A stretch of DNA of 28,652 bases from a virus. The position numbers were made by a program, and so were the translations under genes. Shown in pieces: positions 6,575 through 14,246 of the stretch (its first letter is position 1; each line of letters begins with the position of its first letter). The stretch lies in the IMG/VR virus record IMGVR_UViG_3300020207_002485, positions 1 through 28,652 of that record; one strand, written 5' to 3'. The notes beneath the pieces are model-generated. The model was not told the DNA's origin, did no database searches, and saw nothing but the letters and a program-made list of their open reading frames with translations.

Positions 6575-6686
6575 GAAAATCAAAACTTAACTTTTTATTT
6601 CATATATACAATAGTTATTTATTGGATATCCGCTGTTTTGGAATATGAAAAAGTTATTTTTCTTAAAATAAACAAAGGAGAACAAT

Positions 6687-6917
6687 ATGGATTTTTTAAA
6701 GAAAATTGGCTCATGGGCCGATGAATTAACAAAAATCGGTATTAGTATCATCGCTCTTGGAGTAGTACTTGAAGTATTATTCAAAGGTGCAAACATTCCT
6801 TTCTGGCCAAATGTATCAGTAGTTGATAACATCATGGGTATATTGGGAAGTTTGAGTGCTGAAGGTCTATTAGGACTGGTTGGTGCTTTTGTACTTTACC
6901 ACATTATTAAGAAGTAA
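6687..6917 (+). CDS. Small membrane protein with two hydrophobic segments, 76 aa
   Basis: A 76-residue protein with an amphipathic N-terminus (MDFLKKIGSWADELTKIG) and two hydrophobic helices, about residues 17-34 (IGISIIALGVVLEVLF) and 52-73 (GSLSAEGLLGLVGAFVLYHI), ending in two lysines. The strong AAAGGAG ribosome site (6674-6680) fixes the start. Proteins with this layout recur in marine myophages, to my recollection; they have been treated as membrane or virion proteins. A holin is an alternative, since size, two helices and charged C-terminus would fit. No clear late promoter is visible between 6542 and 6686; only a weak TTATTTAT near 6615. A terminator follows. Confidence 0.75.
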   Translation: MDFLKKIGSWADELTKIGISIIALGVVLEVLFKGANIPFWPNVSVVDNIMGILGSLSAEGLLGLVGAFVLYHIIKK

Positions 6918-6953
6918 ATTTTAAACTTAATAATTTCAGAACGCGTTAAGAAC

Positions 6954-6980
6954 AAAACCTCACTTCGGTGAGGTTTTTTT
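6954..6980 (+). terminator. Intrinsic terminator with UUCG tetraloop
   Basis: The stem AAAACCTCAC / GTGAGGTTTT is closed on the extra-stable tetraloop C(TTCG)G (loop 6964-6967) and followed by further T. It lies 37 bases after the membrane protein gene and ends only 6 bases before the next late promoter. Confidence 0.92.
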
Positions 6981-6986
6981 ATTCAG

Positions 6987-6996
6987 TATATTTATA
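6987..6996 (+). promoter_or_regulatory. T4-type late promoter before the baseplate genes
   Basis: TATATTTATA lies directly downstream of a terminator and 22 bases before the ATG at 7019. It is a perfect copy of the late element at 6081, 10099, 22863 and 26001. Confidence 0.78.
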
Positions 6997-7018
6997 TACA
7001 ACATAATGTATAAAAATC

Positions 7019-7429
7019 ATGAGTACAGATTTTGAATTATTTCCAGGAAAGAATCTAAGTGGATTGTTCAAGGATATCTACGATAACCAACAAAACAAGA
7101 AACAAAGAATCTCAGAACTGATTGCTGAAATGAAAAAGGTAATCAGACATGCAGGTGATATGGCTGTTATTGGTCCTATTATCAAAGACCTTGTTGATAC
7201 ATCAGTAAAGAACGATGATGCACTAATCAAGATGGCTGCAATTGCCCAACGAATCATTGGTGCACAACACAAAGCAGAAGGAGATAGTGGATTCCTTTCT
7301 GATGAAGAAAAAGAACAACTTCTAAAACAATTAGATGAAACCATCGCAGAAGTGGCCGATGAGCAAGATTTAAAGGTTGATGAACTTACAAACGAAATAG
7401 AAGAACTTAAACAAAAGGTAAATAAATAA
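7019..7429 (+). CDS. Conserved T4-like structural-region protein, 136 aa
   Basis: A 136-residue all-helical, highly charged protein. FELFPGKNLSGLFKDIYDN (5-23) opens it, followed by KKQRISELIAEMKK and a central IRHAGDMAVIGPIIKDLVD (40-58). It ends in a long coiled coil (ELTNEIEELKQKVNK). The same arrangement at the head of the baseplate operon is familiar from marine T4-like phages, where the function is unassigned. It is the first gene after a late promoter, and its stop overlaps the next start (A of ATG). A virion or assembly role is inferred from position. Confidence 0.75.
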   Translation: MSTDFELFPGKNLSGLFKDIYDNQQNKKQRISELIAEMKKVIRHAGDMAVIGPIIKDLVDTSVKNDDALIKMAAIAQRIIGAQHKAEGDSGFLSDEEKEQLLKQLDETIAEVADEQDLKVDELTNEIEELKQKVNK

Positions 7430-8676
7430 TGGCAAATCGTTTAATACAATCACTTAGTTCAAGTAATACAAATAAAAGTATTAGACCAACTCAACTACCA
7501 ACTGGTCTTGTAGTTGATGTTATTCTTGATGAAACTCACGAAAGATTGGTAAAATACGAAGAAGCATTTAAAGAGCTATTTACAGATGGAAAAGATGCTG
7601 GTTTTAAAGTTGGTGCAGTAGTTGTTCAACCATATGATGATAGAATTTCAGAACCCGAAAATTTACCAATTTATTTACCAGAAGGTAGTGGCTTAGATTT
7701 TGAACTTCCACTTATAGGAGAAGAAGTAATTTTAACAACGATAGGTGGAAAAAAATATTACAAAAGATTTCCAGCAAGAACTTTAAATGTGGGTGATGCA
7801 AGACCAGAACAAATTGCTGGTTTATATCCTGAACAAAACAAAGAAGAAAAAAATCAATCATACTCAAGTGTTTCCCAAACCGGAACTCCTACTTCCAATG
7901 TAAGTAATAGTGAAGAGTATAAGGTTGGAAAATATTTTGAAGAAACTCCTATTAATAAACTAAAACTTTATGAGGGAGATAGATTAATACAATCAAGATT
8001 TGGACAATCAATACGATTTAGTGGATATAATAATGAAGATAAAGAATTTTCACCAACAATAATTTTTAGAAATAAACAAGCAGAACCTGAAACAGAAATA
8101 AAAGAAGGTGATTTAATTGAAGAAGATATTATTAATGATGGTTCTACTATTGTACTATCAAGTAATAAATACAAATTGCCATTTGTACCAGGTAACAGAG
8201 ATGTAAAAGTTGAAACAGCAGAATCTGCAGAATATTATGAAGCACCAGAAGAGTTAGACGGTAATCAAATTTTAATAAATAGTGATAGGATTATCTTATC
8301 TTCAAAAACTCAAGAAATGATTTTCTTTTCCAAAGGAAATATTTCGTTTATATCGGATGGTAAATTTACACTTGATAATGGCCAAGATGGTGCTTCCATT
8401 GATTTGAATGGTGAGTATAGAACTACAACTAATGATAACGATATGTACTTTTTAGGTGGGAGTGGGGATATATATCTTAATACTGAAAGTCAAGATGAAC
8501 CACTTGCAAGAGGTCAAACTCTAATTGATATATTAAGTGAAATACTTGATGAGTTACAAAAAGAAATTCATCCTACTCCAGCTGGTCCATCATCTCCTCC
8601 AACAAATGCATCGGCGTATGCGAAGATACAAAGTAAATTAGATACAATATTATCTACACAAAATTTTACAGAATAA
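7429..8676 (+). CDS. Baseplate hub/tail-spike protein, gp5-like without lysozyme domain
   Basis: A 415-residue protein consistent with the central baseplate spike. An N-terminal region (about 25-125) looks like an OB-fold (TGLVVDVILDE, VGAVVVQPYDD, PLIGEEVILTTIGGKKYYKRF). A low-complexity linker spans about 140-165. A second beta-rich region begins with RLIQSRFGQSIRFSGYN (about 187-203). It is followed by a beta-helix-like strand series NQILINSDRIILSSKTQEMI (about 280-299), FISDGKFTLDN and GSGDIYLNTES. The tail has the HPTPAGPSSPPTNASAYAKI segment often seen in marine T4-like hub proteins. No lysozyme catalytic motif is visible, unlike T4 gp5; murein cleavage may be done by the CHAP domain of the next gene, 3 bases downstream. 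Confidence 0.72.
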   Translation: MANRLIQSLSSSNTNKSIRPTQLPTGLVVDVILDETHERLVKYEEAFKELFTDGKDAGFKVGAVVVQPYDDRISEPENLPIYLPEGSGLDFELPLIGEEVILTTIGGKKYYKRFPARTLNVGDARPEQIAGLYPEQNKEEKNQSYSSVSQTGTPTSNVSNSEEYKVGKYFEETPINKLKLYEGDRLIQSRFGQSIRFSGYNNEDKEFSPTIIFRNKQAEPETEIKEGDLIEEDIINDGSTIVLSSNKYKLPFVPGNRDVKVETAESAEYYEAPEELDGNQILINSDRIILSSKTQEMIFFSKGNISFISDGKFTLDNGQDGASIDLNGEYRTTTNDNDMYFLGGSGDIYLNTESQDEPLARGQTLIDILSEILDELQKEIHPTPAGPSSPPTNASAYAKIQSKLDTILSTQNFTE

Positions 8677-8679
8677 AAA

Positions 8680-10080
8680 ATGTCTTTCGCTATATTCAAA
8701 CAAAATATGTTGAGTTATATGGGAAATCAACCAGGTATAAATTCCTATAATGATTTCGCAAAAAAACTTACTGATGAATATGATATGGCGGTTCGTAGAG
8801 GATACCAAACAATAAATCAAATACCTATTGCTAAAGATAACAAACCACTAATGCAAACGTTGGTTACTTTAGCTTGTAGTACTGCATTAAGTAAACGAGA
8901 GGGACAACATACTTTTATAGATGATATTGGAAAAGGAGTTGTTGGTTATTGGACAGGAGCAACTTTAATGACGGGAATTCCTCCAATCATACCAGCTACA
9001 GGAGCTATACAAAACGTAACTACGGTATCCGCATTTGTAACTACACCTGGTCAGTTTCCAACTGTTGGTCCTTTAACTACTACAATGGATTCGGGTGTAT
9101 TTTTGGACAAGTTAATTAATGCAATGCAAATTCATCTTACATCAATCGAAGGTTTGTATATAACAATATCTTTATATCCTGGATTTCCTCTTGTACCACC
9201 AGCACCTGGTATTAGAAGTTGGACTGGGTTTACAATACCTCCTGCAGGTCCAAGTGTTCCATTCGAACCACCACAGGCAGGTAATACACTACTTGGTGCT
9301 ATTACAAAATTAGCATCTGCAATTCTTGAAGGATTGATAATGAGTGAGGCTGATAAACAAGAAGCTCAACGAGAGGCAGATGAGGCAGATGCTGTTGCAA
9401 ACGATACATCCTTACCTCAAAATGGTAGAACATCTGCAAAAGAATATTCTAACTTAAAAAAATCTGAAATAAACACAGGAGAAAAAAATGCAGCAGCTGT
9501 TGAATTATCAGAAGAAGAATTGAAAGCTATTGAAGAAACCACACCACCTGAATATAAATGTGAACAAGGTACTAAGATTGTTGCAATTGCAAAAAGAGAT
9601 ATTGGTATTTTAGAAACAGGTACACCTCCTGGTAAAAACTATGGCGGGTTTCCTGGTGGAGTTCAAAAAAATGAACGAGGTAGGATTGATGATATGTTTG
9701 ATAATGTAGGATTGGATAATCAGGCTAAAGTTAAAAAAACAGGTAGTGGTTATTATTGGTGTGCTGCCGCTGTTGCAACTTGGTGGCAAGAAGCAGGTTT
9801 AGAAACACCAAGTGGTGGGGCAAGTTGTGATAATTGGATGAATTGGGGAAAACAAAACGGATATTGGAGTACCAAACCAAAAGTAGGTGCAGCTGTTTTA
9901 TATGGTTCACCCTCCGATGCACATCATATTGGTATTGTTGCTGGTGTAACTGCAACTGGTGGTATTATTACAATCGAAGGAAATACAAGTGGTGGTGGAT
10001 TTAATAGAAATGGATGTGGTGTATTTCAGAAAGTACCAAAAAAATATTTAGGATTTGTAAACCCACCTGATTGCTCATAA
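8680..10080 (+). CDS. Tail/baseplate protein with C-terminal CHAP peptidoglycan hydrolase domain
   Basis: A 466-residue two-part protein. Residues 1-220 form a structural module (NDFAKKLTDEYDMAVRRG, DDIGKGVVGYWTGATLM, ISLYPGFPLVPPAPGIRSW) that recurs in marine T4-like phages. A charged linker (222-290) joins it to a CHAP-type amidase/endopeptidase domain (about 296-466). The domain has catalytic C361 in GSGYYWCAAAVATWWQ and catalytic His in DAHHIGIVAG (415/416). EGNTSGGG (433-440) supplies the polar third residue, and DNWMNWGKQNGYW lies between. It would digest the cell wall locally during injection. Position right after the spike gene supports a tail-tip location. No signal peptide is present, as expected for a virion enzyme. 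Confidence 0.85.
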   Translation: MSFAIFKQNMLSYMGNQPGINSYNDFAKKLTDEYDMAVRRGYQTINQIPIAKDNKPLMQTLVTLACSTALSKREGQHTFIDDIGKGVVGYWTGATLMTGIPPIIPATGAIQNVTTVSAFVTTPGQFPTVGPLTTTMDSGVFLDKLINAMQIHLTSIEGLYITISLYPGFPLVPPAPGIRSWTGFTIPPAGPSVPFEPPQAGNTLLGAITKLASAILEGLIMSEADKQEAQREADEADAVANDTSLPQNGRTSAKEYSNLKKSEINTGEKNAAAVELSEEELKAIEETTPPEYKCEQGTKIVAIAKRDIGILETGTPPGKNYGGFPGGVQKNERGRIDDMFDNVGLDNQAKVKKTGSGYYWCAAAVATWWQEAGLETPSGGASCDNWMNWGKQNGYWSTKPKVGAAVLYGSPSDAHHIGIVAGVTATGGIITIEGNTSGGGFNRNGCGVFQKVPKKYLGFVNPPDCS

Positions 10081-10098
10081 CCATAAACTCATAAAGAA

Positions 10099-10108
10099 TA
10101 TATTTATA
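10099..10108 (+). promoter_or_regulatory. T4-type late promoter
   Basis: A perfect TATATTTATA sits in the 53-base gap after the CHAP gene, 25 bases before the ATG at 10134. It probably drives the gp25/gp6 and tail fibre genes down to about 22832. Confidence 0.78.
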
Positions 10109-10133
10109 TTAAGATAAAAGAAAACAATTTATA

Positions 10134-10715
10134 ATGGATACTAAGAAATTAGCAAAATTAATTAAAGTAATTGTAGAAGCTGAAGTGGCTAAAAATCACG
10201 AAAGATTTCTTACTAAAACCTTTCCTAAGATTTTAGAAGAAGAAGTATCTCGTAGAATGAAAGTTCTATCGGAGGAGAGGGGAGGTGTTGCTGCTTCCTC
10301 CACGCAAATCGTGGAAGAGGAAGTAGACCCATTTCAAATGGCAGAACAAGCACTACAAGAAGAAAGACAACAACCTAAAAAACAGTTTACAAAAAATGCT
10401 GTTTTAAATGAGGTACTAAATAATACAAAACCATTTTCAGCAGAACAAAGAAAAGGTGGAGTTGAACAAAAATCTGTATTAGATAAATTTCAACAACCTG
10501 TAAATGAAAGTATGGATAAAACAGTTTCATTTACTCAAACAACTGCAGGAGGTGGTCTTGAAAGCATGAGAGCTCAAATGGCATCTCAAATGGGTTATGG
10601 TGATATAAAAAGGGGACCAAGTAAAACAGGTCTTGGAGTTCAAACAGGATTGCCTGGATTAGATAGAATTTTAAACAGAGATAATTCAGAACTTGTTAAA
10701 AAATTTAAGAGATAG
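10134..10715 (+). CDS. Conserved structural-region protein, 193 aa
   Basis: A hydrophilic 193-residue protein of unknown function. An N-terminal helix (DTKKLAKLIKVIVEAEVAKN) is followed by a coiled-coil-like segment to residue 50. Then comes a long glutamine- and glutamate-rich, probably disordered stretch (60-150). The end is a short conserved-looking piece GLPGLDRILNRDNSELVKKF (171-190). It lies 9 bases before gp25 and downstream of a late promoter, so a baseplate assembly or virion role is likely. No enzyme motif is seen. Confidence 0.72.
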   Translation: MDTKKLAKLIKVIVEAEVAKNHERFLTKTFPKILEEEVSRRMKVLSEERGGVAASSTQIVEEEVDPFQMAEQALQEERQQPKKQFTKNAVLNEVLNNTKPFSAEQRKGGVEQKSVLDKFQQPVNESMDKTVSFTQTTAGGGLESMRAQMASQMGYGDIKRGPSKTGLGVQTGLPGLDRILNRDNSELVKKFKR

Positions 10716-10724
10716 GAATAACTG

Positions 10725-11156
10725 ATGGCTTATGTTCTTGATAGAAAAGTTGTAAAAGATACCAAAGAATTTAATGACTTTGCGTATGGTATAACCTTGC
10801 CTTTAAAAAGAGGTAATACGGGTTTCTTTGAACAATCTTTTTCTTCATTTGAACAGGCTAAGACAAATTTAAAAAATCTTTTGTTAACTAAACAAGGTGA
10901 AAGAGTAATGCAACCAAACTTTGGTACTGGATTACATTCTCTTTTGTTTGAACAAATGACAGATGATTTTGAAAATAAGTTAACAGAAACCATAACTAAG
11001 AGTGTTGGTTATTGGTTACCATATATAAACATAGAAGAAGTTGATATTAAAATGACTGATGAAATGAAAGATATGCACAGAGCAGATATGAACATTAAGT
11101 TTACAGTTGGTAACCAAATAGAAACACAAGAGATAACATTTAGAATTCAGGAGTAA
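10725..11156 (+). CDS. Baseplate wedge subunit, gp25-like (GPW/gp25 family)
   Basis: A 143-residue protein of the gp25 family, which joins the sheath baseplate collar to the wedge in contractile tails. Diagnostic features are YGITLPLKRGNTGFFEQSFS (22-41) and the core KNLLLTKQGERVMQPNFGTG (50-69) leading into LHSLLFEQM. After this come a helix KLTETITKSVGYWLPYI and a final beta pair (DIKM... MNIKFTVG). Length is typical of the family. It lies 6 bases before the gp6 gene, the usual order in contractile phage tails. Confidence 0.92.
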   Translation: MAYVLDRKVVKDTKEFNDFAYGITLPLKRGNTGFFEQSFSSFEQAKTNLKNLLLTKQGERVMQPNFGTGLHSLLFEQMTDDFENKLTETITKSVGYWLPYINIEEVDIKMTDEMKDMHRADMNIKFTVGNQIETQEITFRIQE

Positions 11157-11162
11157 TAAAGG

Positions 11163-13181
11163 ATGGCTTTAAATAGTGTAACAAAAAGAAGTAATCAAGG
11201 GAGAGATATAAAATATCTTAATAAAGATTTTGCTAAATTCAGACAAAATCTAATTGATTACGCAAAAGCATATTTCCCAAAAACTTATTCTGATTTTAAT
11301 GAATCATCACCAGGTATGATGTTTATTGAAATGGCATCATATGTGGGTGATATACTTTCATACTACACAGATGATACTTTAAAAGAATCATTGATGTTGT
11401 ATGCAGAAGATAAGGAAAATGTTATTGCATTGGCCTCTTATTTAGGATACAAACCAAAAGTAACTTCACCTGCTATTGTTAAACTATCTGTTTACCAATT
11501 AGTACCAGCTACTGGTAGTGGTAGTACAATACGACCAGATTATGATTATTCACTAAGAATCAAAGAAGGTATGGTATGTGAATCAAATGGTGGAATTATT
11601 TTTAGAACAACCGAACTTTTAGATTTCAATGATGAAACAGATAGAGAAGTTGTTGTATATCAAAGAGATTCAAACACAAACGAACCAACACAATATCTAA
11701 TAAAAAAATATGTAAATGCAATTTCAGCTGAATTAAAAACAACATCTGTTCAGTTTGGTACTGCTCAACAATTTTCACAAATAAGATTAGCAGATACAAA
11801 TATTATTGATATCTATGATGTAAGAGATTCAAATGGAAACAAATGGTATCAAGTTCCTTATCTTGCACAAGAAATGGTTTATGTGGATTATCCAACTTCA
11901 GAACAAACAGATAAAGATTTAGCACAATTTAAAGATTCTGTATCAAGTGTTTTAAAACTTATAAAAACATCAAGAAGATTTACTACAAAGGTAAATGAAG
12001 ATAATACAACTTCAATAATATTTGGAGGAGGTAACTCAACATCATCAGATGAAACATTAATACCAAACTTTAAAAATGTTGGATTAGGATTAAATTCATC
12101 CATAGATAGATTGGGTGCATCATTTGACCCTTCTAATTTCTTAAAAACTAAAACATATGGACAGGCTCCTGCAAATACAACATTGACTGTTTCTTACTTA
12201 GTAGGTGGTGGAGTTGAATCCAATGTTGCTTCAAAAGAAATAACAAGAATTAATTCTATTTCGTTTGATGAAGATACGAGTGTATTTGGTTCGGCAGAAT
12301 TAGCACTTTATAACAGAATGAAAGCTTCTGTTGCAATAGAAAACGAATTACCAGGTAGAGGAGGTAGAGGTGCAGAATCTATCGAAGAGATTAGAGAAAA
12401 TTCATTAGCAAACTTTGGTTCACAAAACAGAGCGGTAACAAGAAAAGATTATCAAGTAAGAGCGTTATCGTTACCTCCAAAGTATGGTGGTGTTGCAAAA
12501 GCATATTGTGCACCAGATGGAGAGTTAGATAATAATTCACCTTCATCTATTTTAAATAATCCTGATTCATTAGAAGAATTTGCAGGATTAGTTCAATCAT
12601 TAGGAAAACAAAACCTAACAGAACAACAAACAAAAGATGAATTGAGAAAATTCTTAAGTGGAAAGAAAAATAACATAAACGAAAAGAATAATCCATTTGC
12701 AATTAACTTATATGTACTTGGATATGATTCAAGTAAATATCTAACATCATTAAATAAGGCTATTAAAGAAAATCTAAAAACTTATTTAGGAGAATATAGA
12801 ATGTTAACTGATGGTGTTAATGTTATTGATGGGTTTATCATAAACATAGGTGTAGATTTTGAAATCAGAGTTTATGGTGGATATAATAAAAGAGAAGTTC
12901 TTACACGATGTATAAATGAATTGAAAGATTACTTTAACATCGATAATTGGACATTTAATATGGCAATCAACATTTCTGAAATAGAATTACTGATTGCAGG
13001 AGTAGAGGGAGTACAATCAGTACCTAAGTGTGAAATTACTAACAAGTGTTTAGGAAACTATTCATCGCATTCATATAATATACAAGATGCAACTAAAGGT
13101 AAAATGGTTTATCCATCTTTAGACCCATCTATATTTGAAGTGAAGTTTCCTAACAAAGATATTAAAGGGAGGGTTGTATAA
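11163..13181 (+). CDS. Baseplate wedge subunit, gp6-like (J-like family)
   Basis: This 672-residue wedge protein would form the baseplate ring dimers with gp25. The N-terminal region carries YFPKTYSDFNESSPGMMFIE (residues 38-57), then MASYVGDILSYYTDDTLKES. ASYLGYKPK, where the family typically adapts to the axis, comes next. The C-terminal half has the conserved RENSLANFGSQNRAVTRKDY block and RALSLPPKYGGVAKAYC, the hallmark of gp6/gpJ proteins. IDGFIINIGVDFEIRVYGGY and the terminal beta-rich part follow. Size agrees with T4 gp6 (about 660). Its stop TAA shares its last A with the ATG of the next gene, a tight translational coupling. Confidence 0.9.
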   Translation: MALNSVTKRSNQGRDIKYLNKDFAKFRQNLIDYAKAYFPKTYSDFNESSPGMMFIEMASYVGDILSYYTDDTLKESLMLYAEDKENVIALASYLGYKPKVTSPAIVKLSVYQLVPATGSGSTIRPDYDYSLRIKEGMVCESNGGIIFRTTELLDFNDETDREVVVYQRDSNTNEPTQYLIKKYVNAISAELKTTSVQFGTAQQFSQIRLADTNIIDIYDVRDSNGNKWYQVPYLAQEMVYVDYPTSEQTDKDLAQFKDSVSSVLKLIKTSRRFTTKVNEDNTTSIIFGGGNSTSSDETLIPNFKNVGLGLNSSIDRLGASFDPSNFLKTKTYGQAPANTTLTVSYLVGGGVESNVASKEITRINSISFDEDTSVFGSAELALYNRMKASVAIENELPGRGGRGAESIEEIRENSLANFGSQNRAVTRKDYQVRALSLPPKYGGVAKAYCAPDGELDNNSPSSILNNPDSLEEFAGLVQSLGKQNLTEQQTKDELRKFLSGKKNNINEKNNPFAINLYVLGYDSSKYLTSLNKAIKENLKTYLGEYRMLTDGVNVIDGFIINIGVDFEIRVYGGYNKREVLTRCINELKDYFNIDNWTFNMAINISEIELLIAGVEGVQSVPKCEITNKCLGNYSSHSYNIQDATKGKMVYPSLDPSIFEVKFPNKDIKGRVV

Positions 13182-14245
13182 TGTATTATTTTGTAACGGC
13201 ATCAAAAGATGCAACGATTTACTTACAACAACCAACACAAAACACAGGGTTGGATGAGATATTAGAAGTTTCTAAAACTTATTATGGAAACTTAAAAGAT
13301 ATTGCTCACACACTAATCAAGTTTGATACAACATCACTTTCTCAATCAATAGTAAGTGGAGATGTAACTATGAGTTCGGCTGAACTTATTCTAAGAGAAG
13401 CTGATTCATCTGATGAAATACCAACAGATTACACAATATATGCATATGCGGTAACCCAATCATGGGATATGGGAATCGGTACAAGATTTGATGAAATCAG
13501 TACAGATGGTGTTTCTTGGGATAAAGTTAGAACAGGTGTTAATTGGATGACACAAGATTCACATTCAGCAGATACTACTGGCTCATTTAATGGTAAAGGT
13601 GGAACTTGGTTTACTGGTTCATATTCAACTCAATCATTTTCATACGAAACAACTGATATTGAAATGGATGTTATTGATACAATGACTTCGTGGATTAGTG
13701 GTTCTATACCAAACGAAGGATTTATTTTAAAATATTCATCTTCATTAGAAAATGATACAAATGATTACGGTCAATTAAAATTCTTTTCAAAAGAAACAAA
13801 TACTATTTACCAACCTAAATTAAGAATTGGTTGGGATGATTCTTCGTTCTCTACTGGCTCTTTAACAGAACTTACCGCTGATGATATTCATGTAACATTC
13901 AAAAGATTAAAGACCAGATATAAGCGTGGAAGTAAACCTGAAATCAGAGTTTTCGGTAGAGAGAAATATCCTCTCAAAACATACACCAACACATATTCTT
14001 ACACAGATGTAAAATATTTACCATCTACTACTTATTACCAAATAAAAGATGTAATCACAGAAGAGATAATTATACCATTCTCAGATTACACAAAAGTTAG
14101 TTGTGATTCGAGTGGTAACTATTTTAAATTAAACTTAACAAGCTGGGAATACAATAGAGATTACTATATTGAAATTAAAGTAGATAGGGATGGTGTTATA
14201 GAATACTTTGTAGATAAGGATTTAACTTTTACAATAGAGAAATAA
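13181..14245 (+). CDS. DNRLRE-like beta-rich tail protein
   Basis: A 354-residue beta-rich protein. Residues 1-210 resemble the DNRLRE fold of bacterial surface proteins: DATIYLQQPTQNTGLDEILE, then HTLIKFDTTSLSQSIV, SSAELILREADSSDEIPTD and YAYAVTQSWDMGIG. A tail W.SG..PNEGFILKYSS and QPKLRIGWDD completes the fold. The last 130 residues (DIHVTFKRLKTRYKRGSKPE onward) form a separate Ig-like beta domain ending DKDLTFTIEK. Translation is coupled to gp6 by a one-base overlap. It probably forms part of the baseplate periphery or a fibre connector. The domain match is by pattern and is not certain. Confidence 0.65.
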   Translation: MYYFVTASKDATIYLQQPTQNTGLDEILEVSKTYYGNLKDIAHTLIKFDTTSLSQSIVSGDVTMSSAELILREADSSDEIPTDYTIYAYAVTQSWDMGIGTRFDEISTDGVSWDKVRTGVNWMTQDSHSADTTGSFNGKGGTWFTGSYSTQSFSYETTDIEMDVIDTMTSWISGSIPNEGFILKYSSSLENDTNDYGQLKFFSKETNTIYQPKLRIGWDDSSFSTGSLTELTADDIHVTFKRLKTRYKRGSKPEIRVFGREKYPLKTYTNTYSYTDVKYLPSTTYYQIKDVITEEIIIPFSDYTKVSCDSSGNYFKLNLTSWEYNRDYYIEIKVDRDGVIEYFVDKDLTFTIEK

Positions 14246-14246
14246 A

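Noticed and set aside
6530-6724. 64-codon plus-strand frame between the two small late genes
   Set aside because: It begins inside the intrinsic terminator, has no ribosome site and runs into the start of the well-initiated membrane protein gene.
13128-13138. TATATTTG inside gp6, resembling the host -7 element
   Set aside because: It lacks the extended TTCG context, lies within conserved coding sequence and is not placed suitably before a gene other than the coupled one at 13181.
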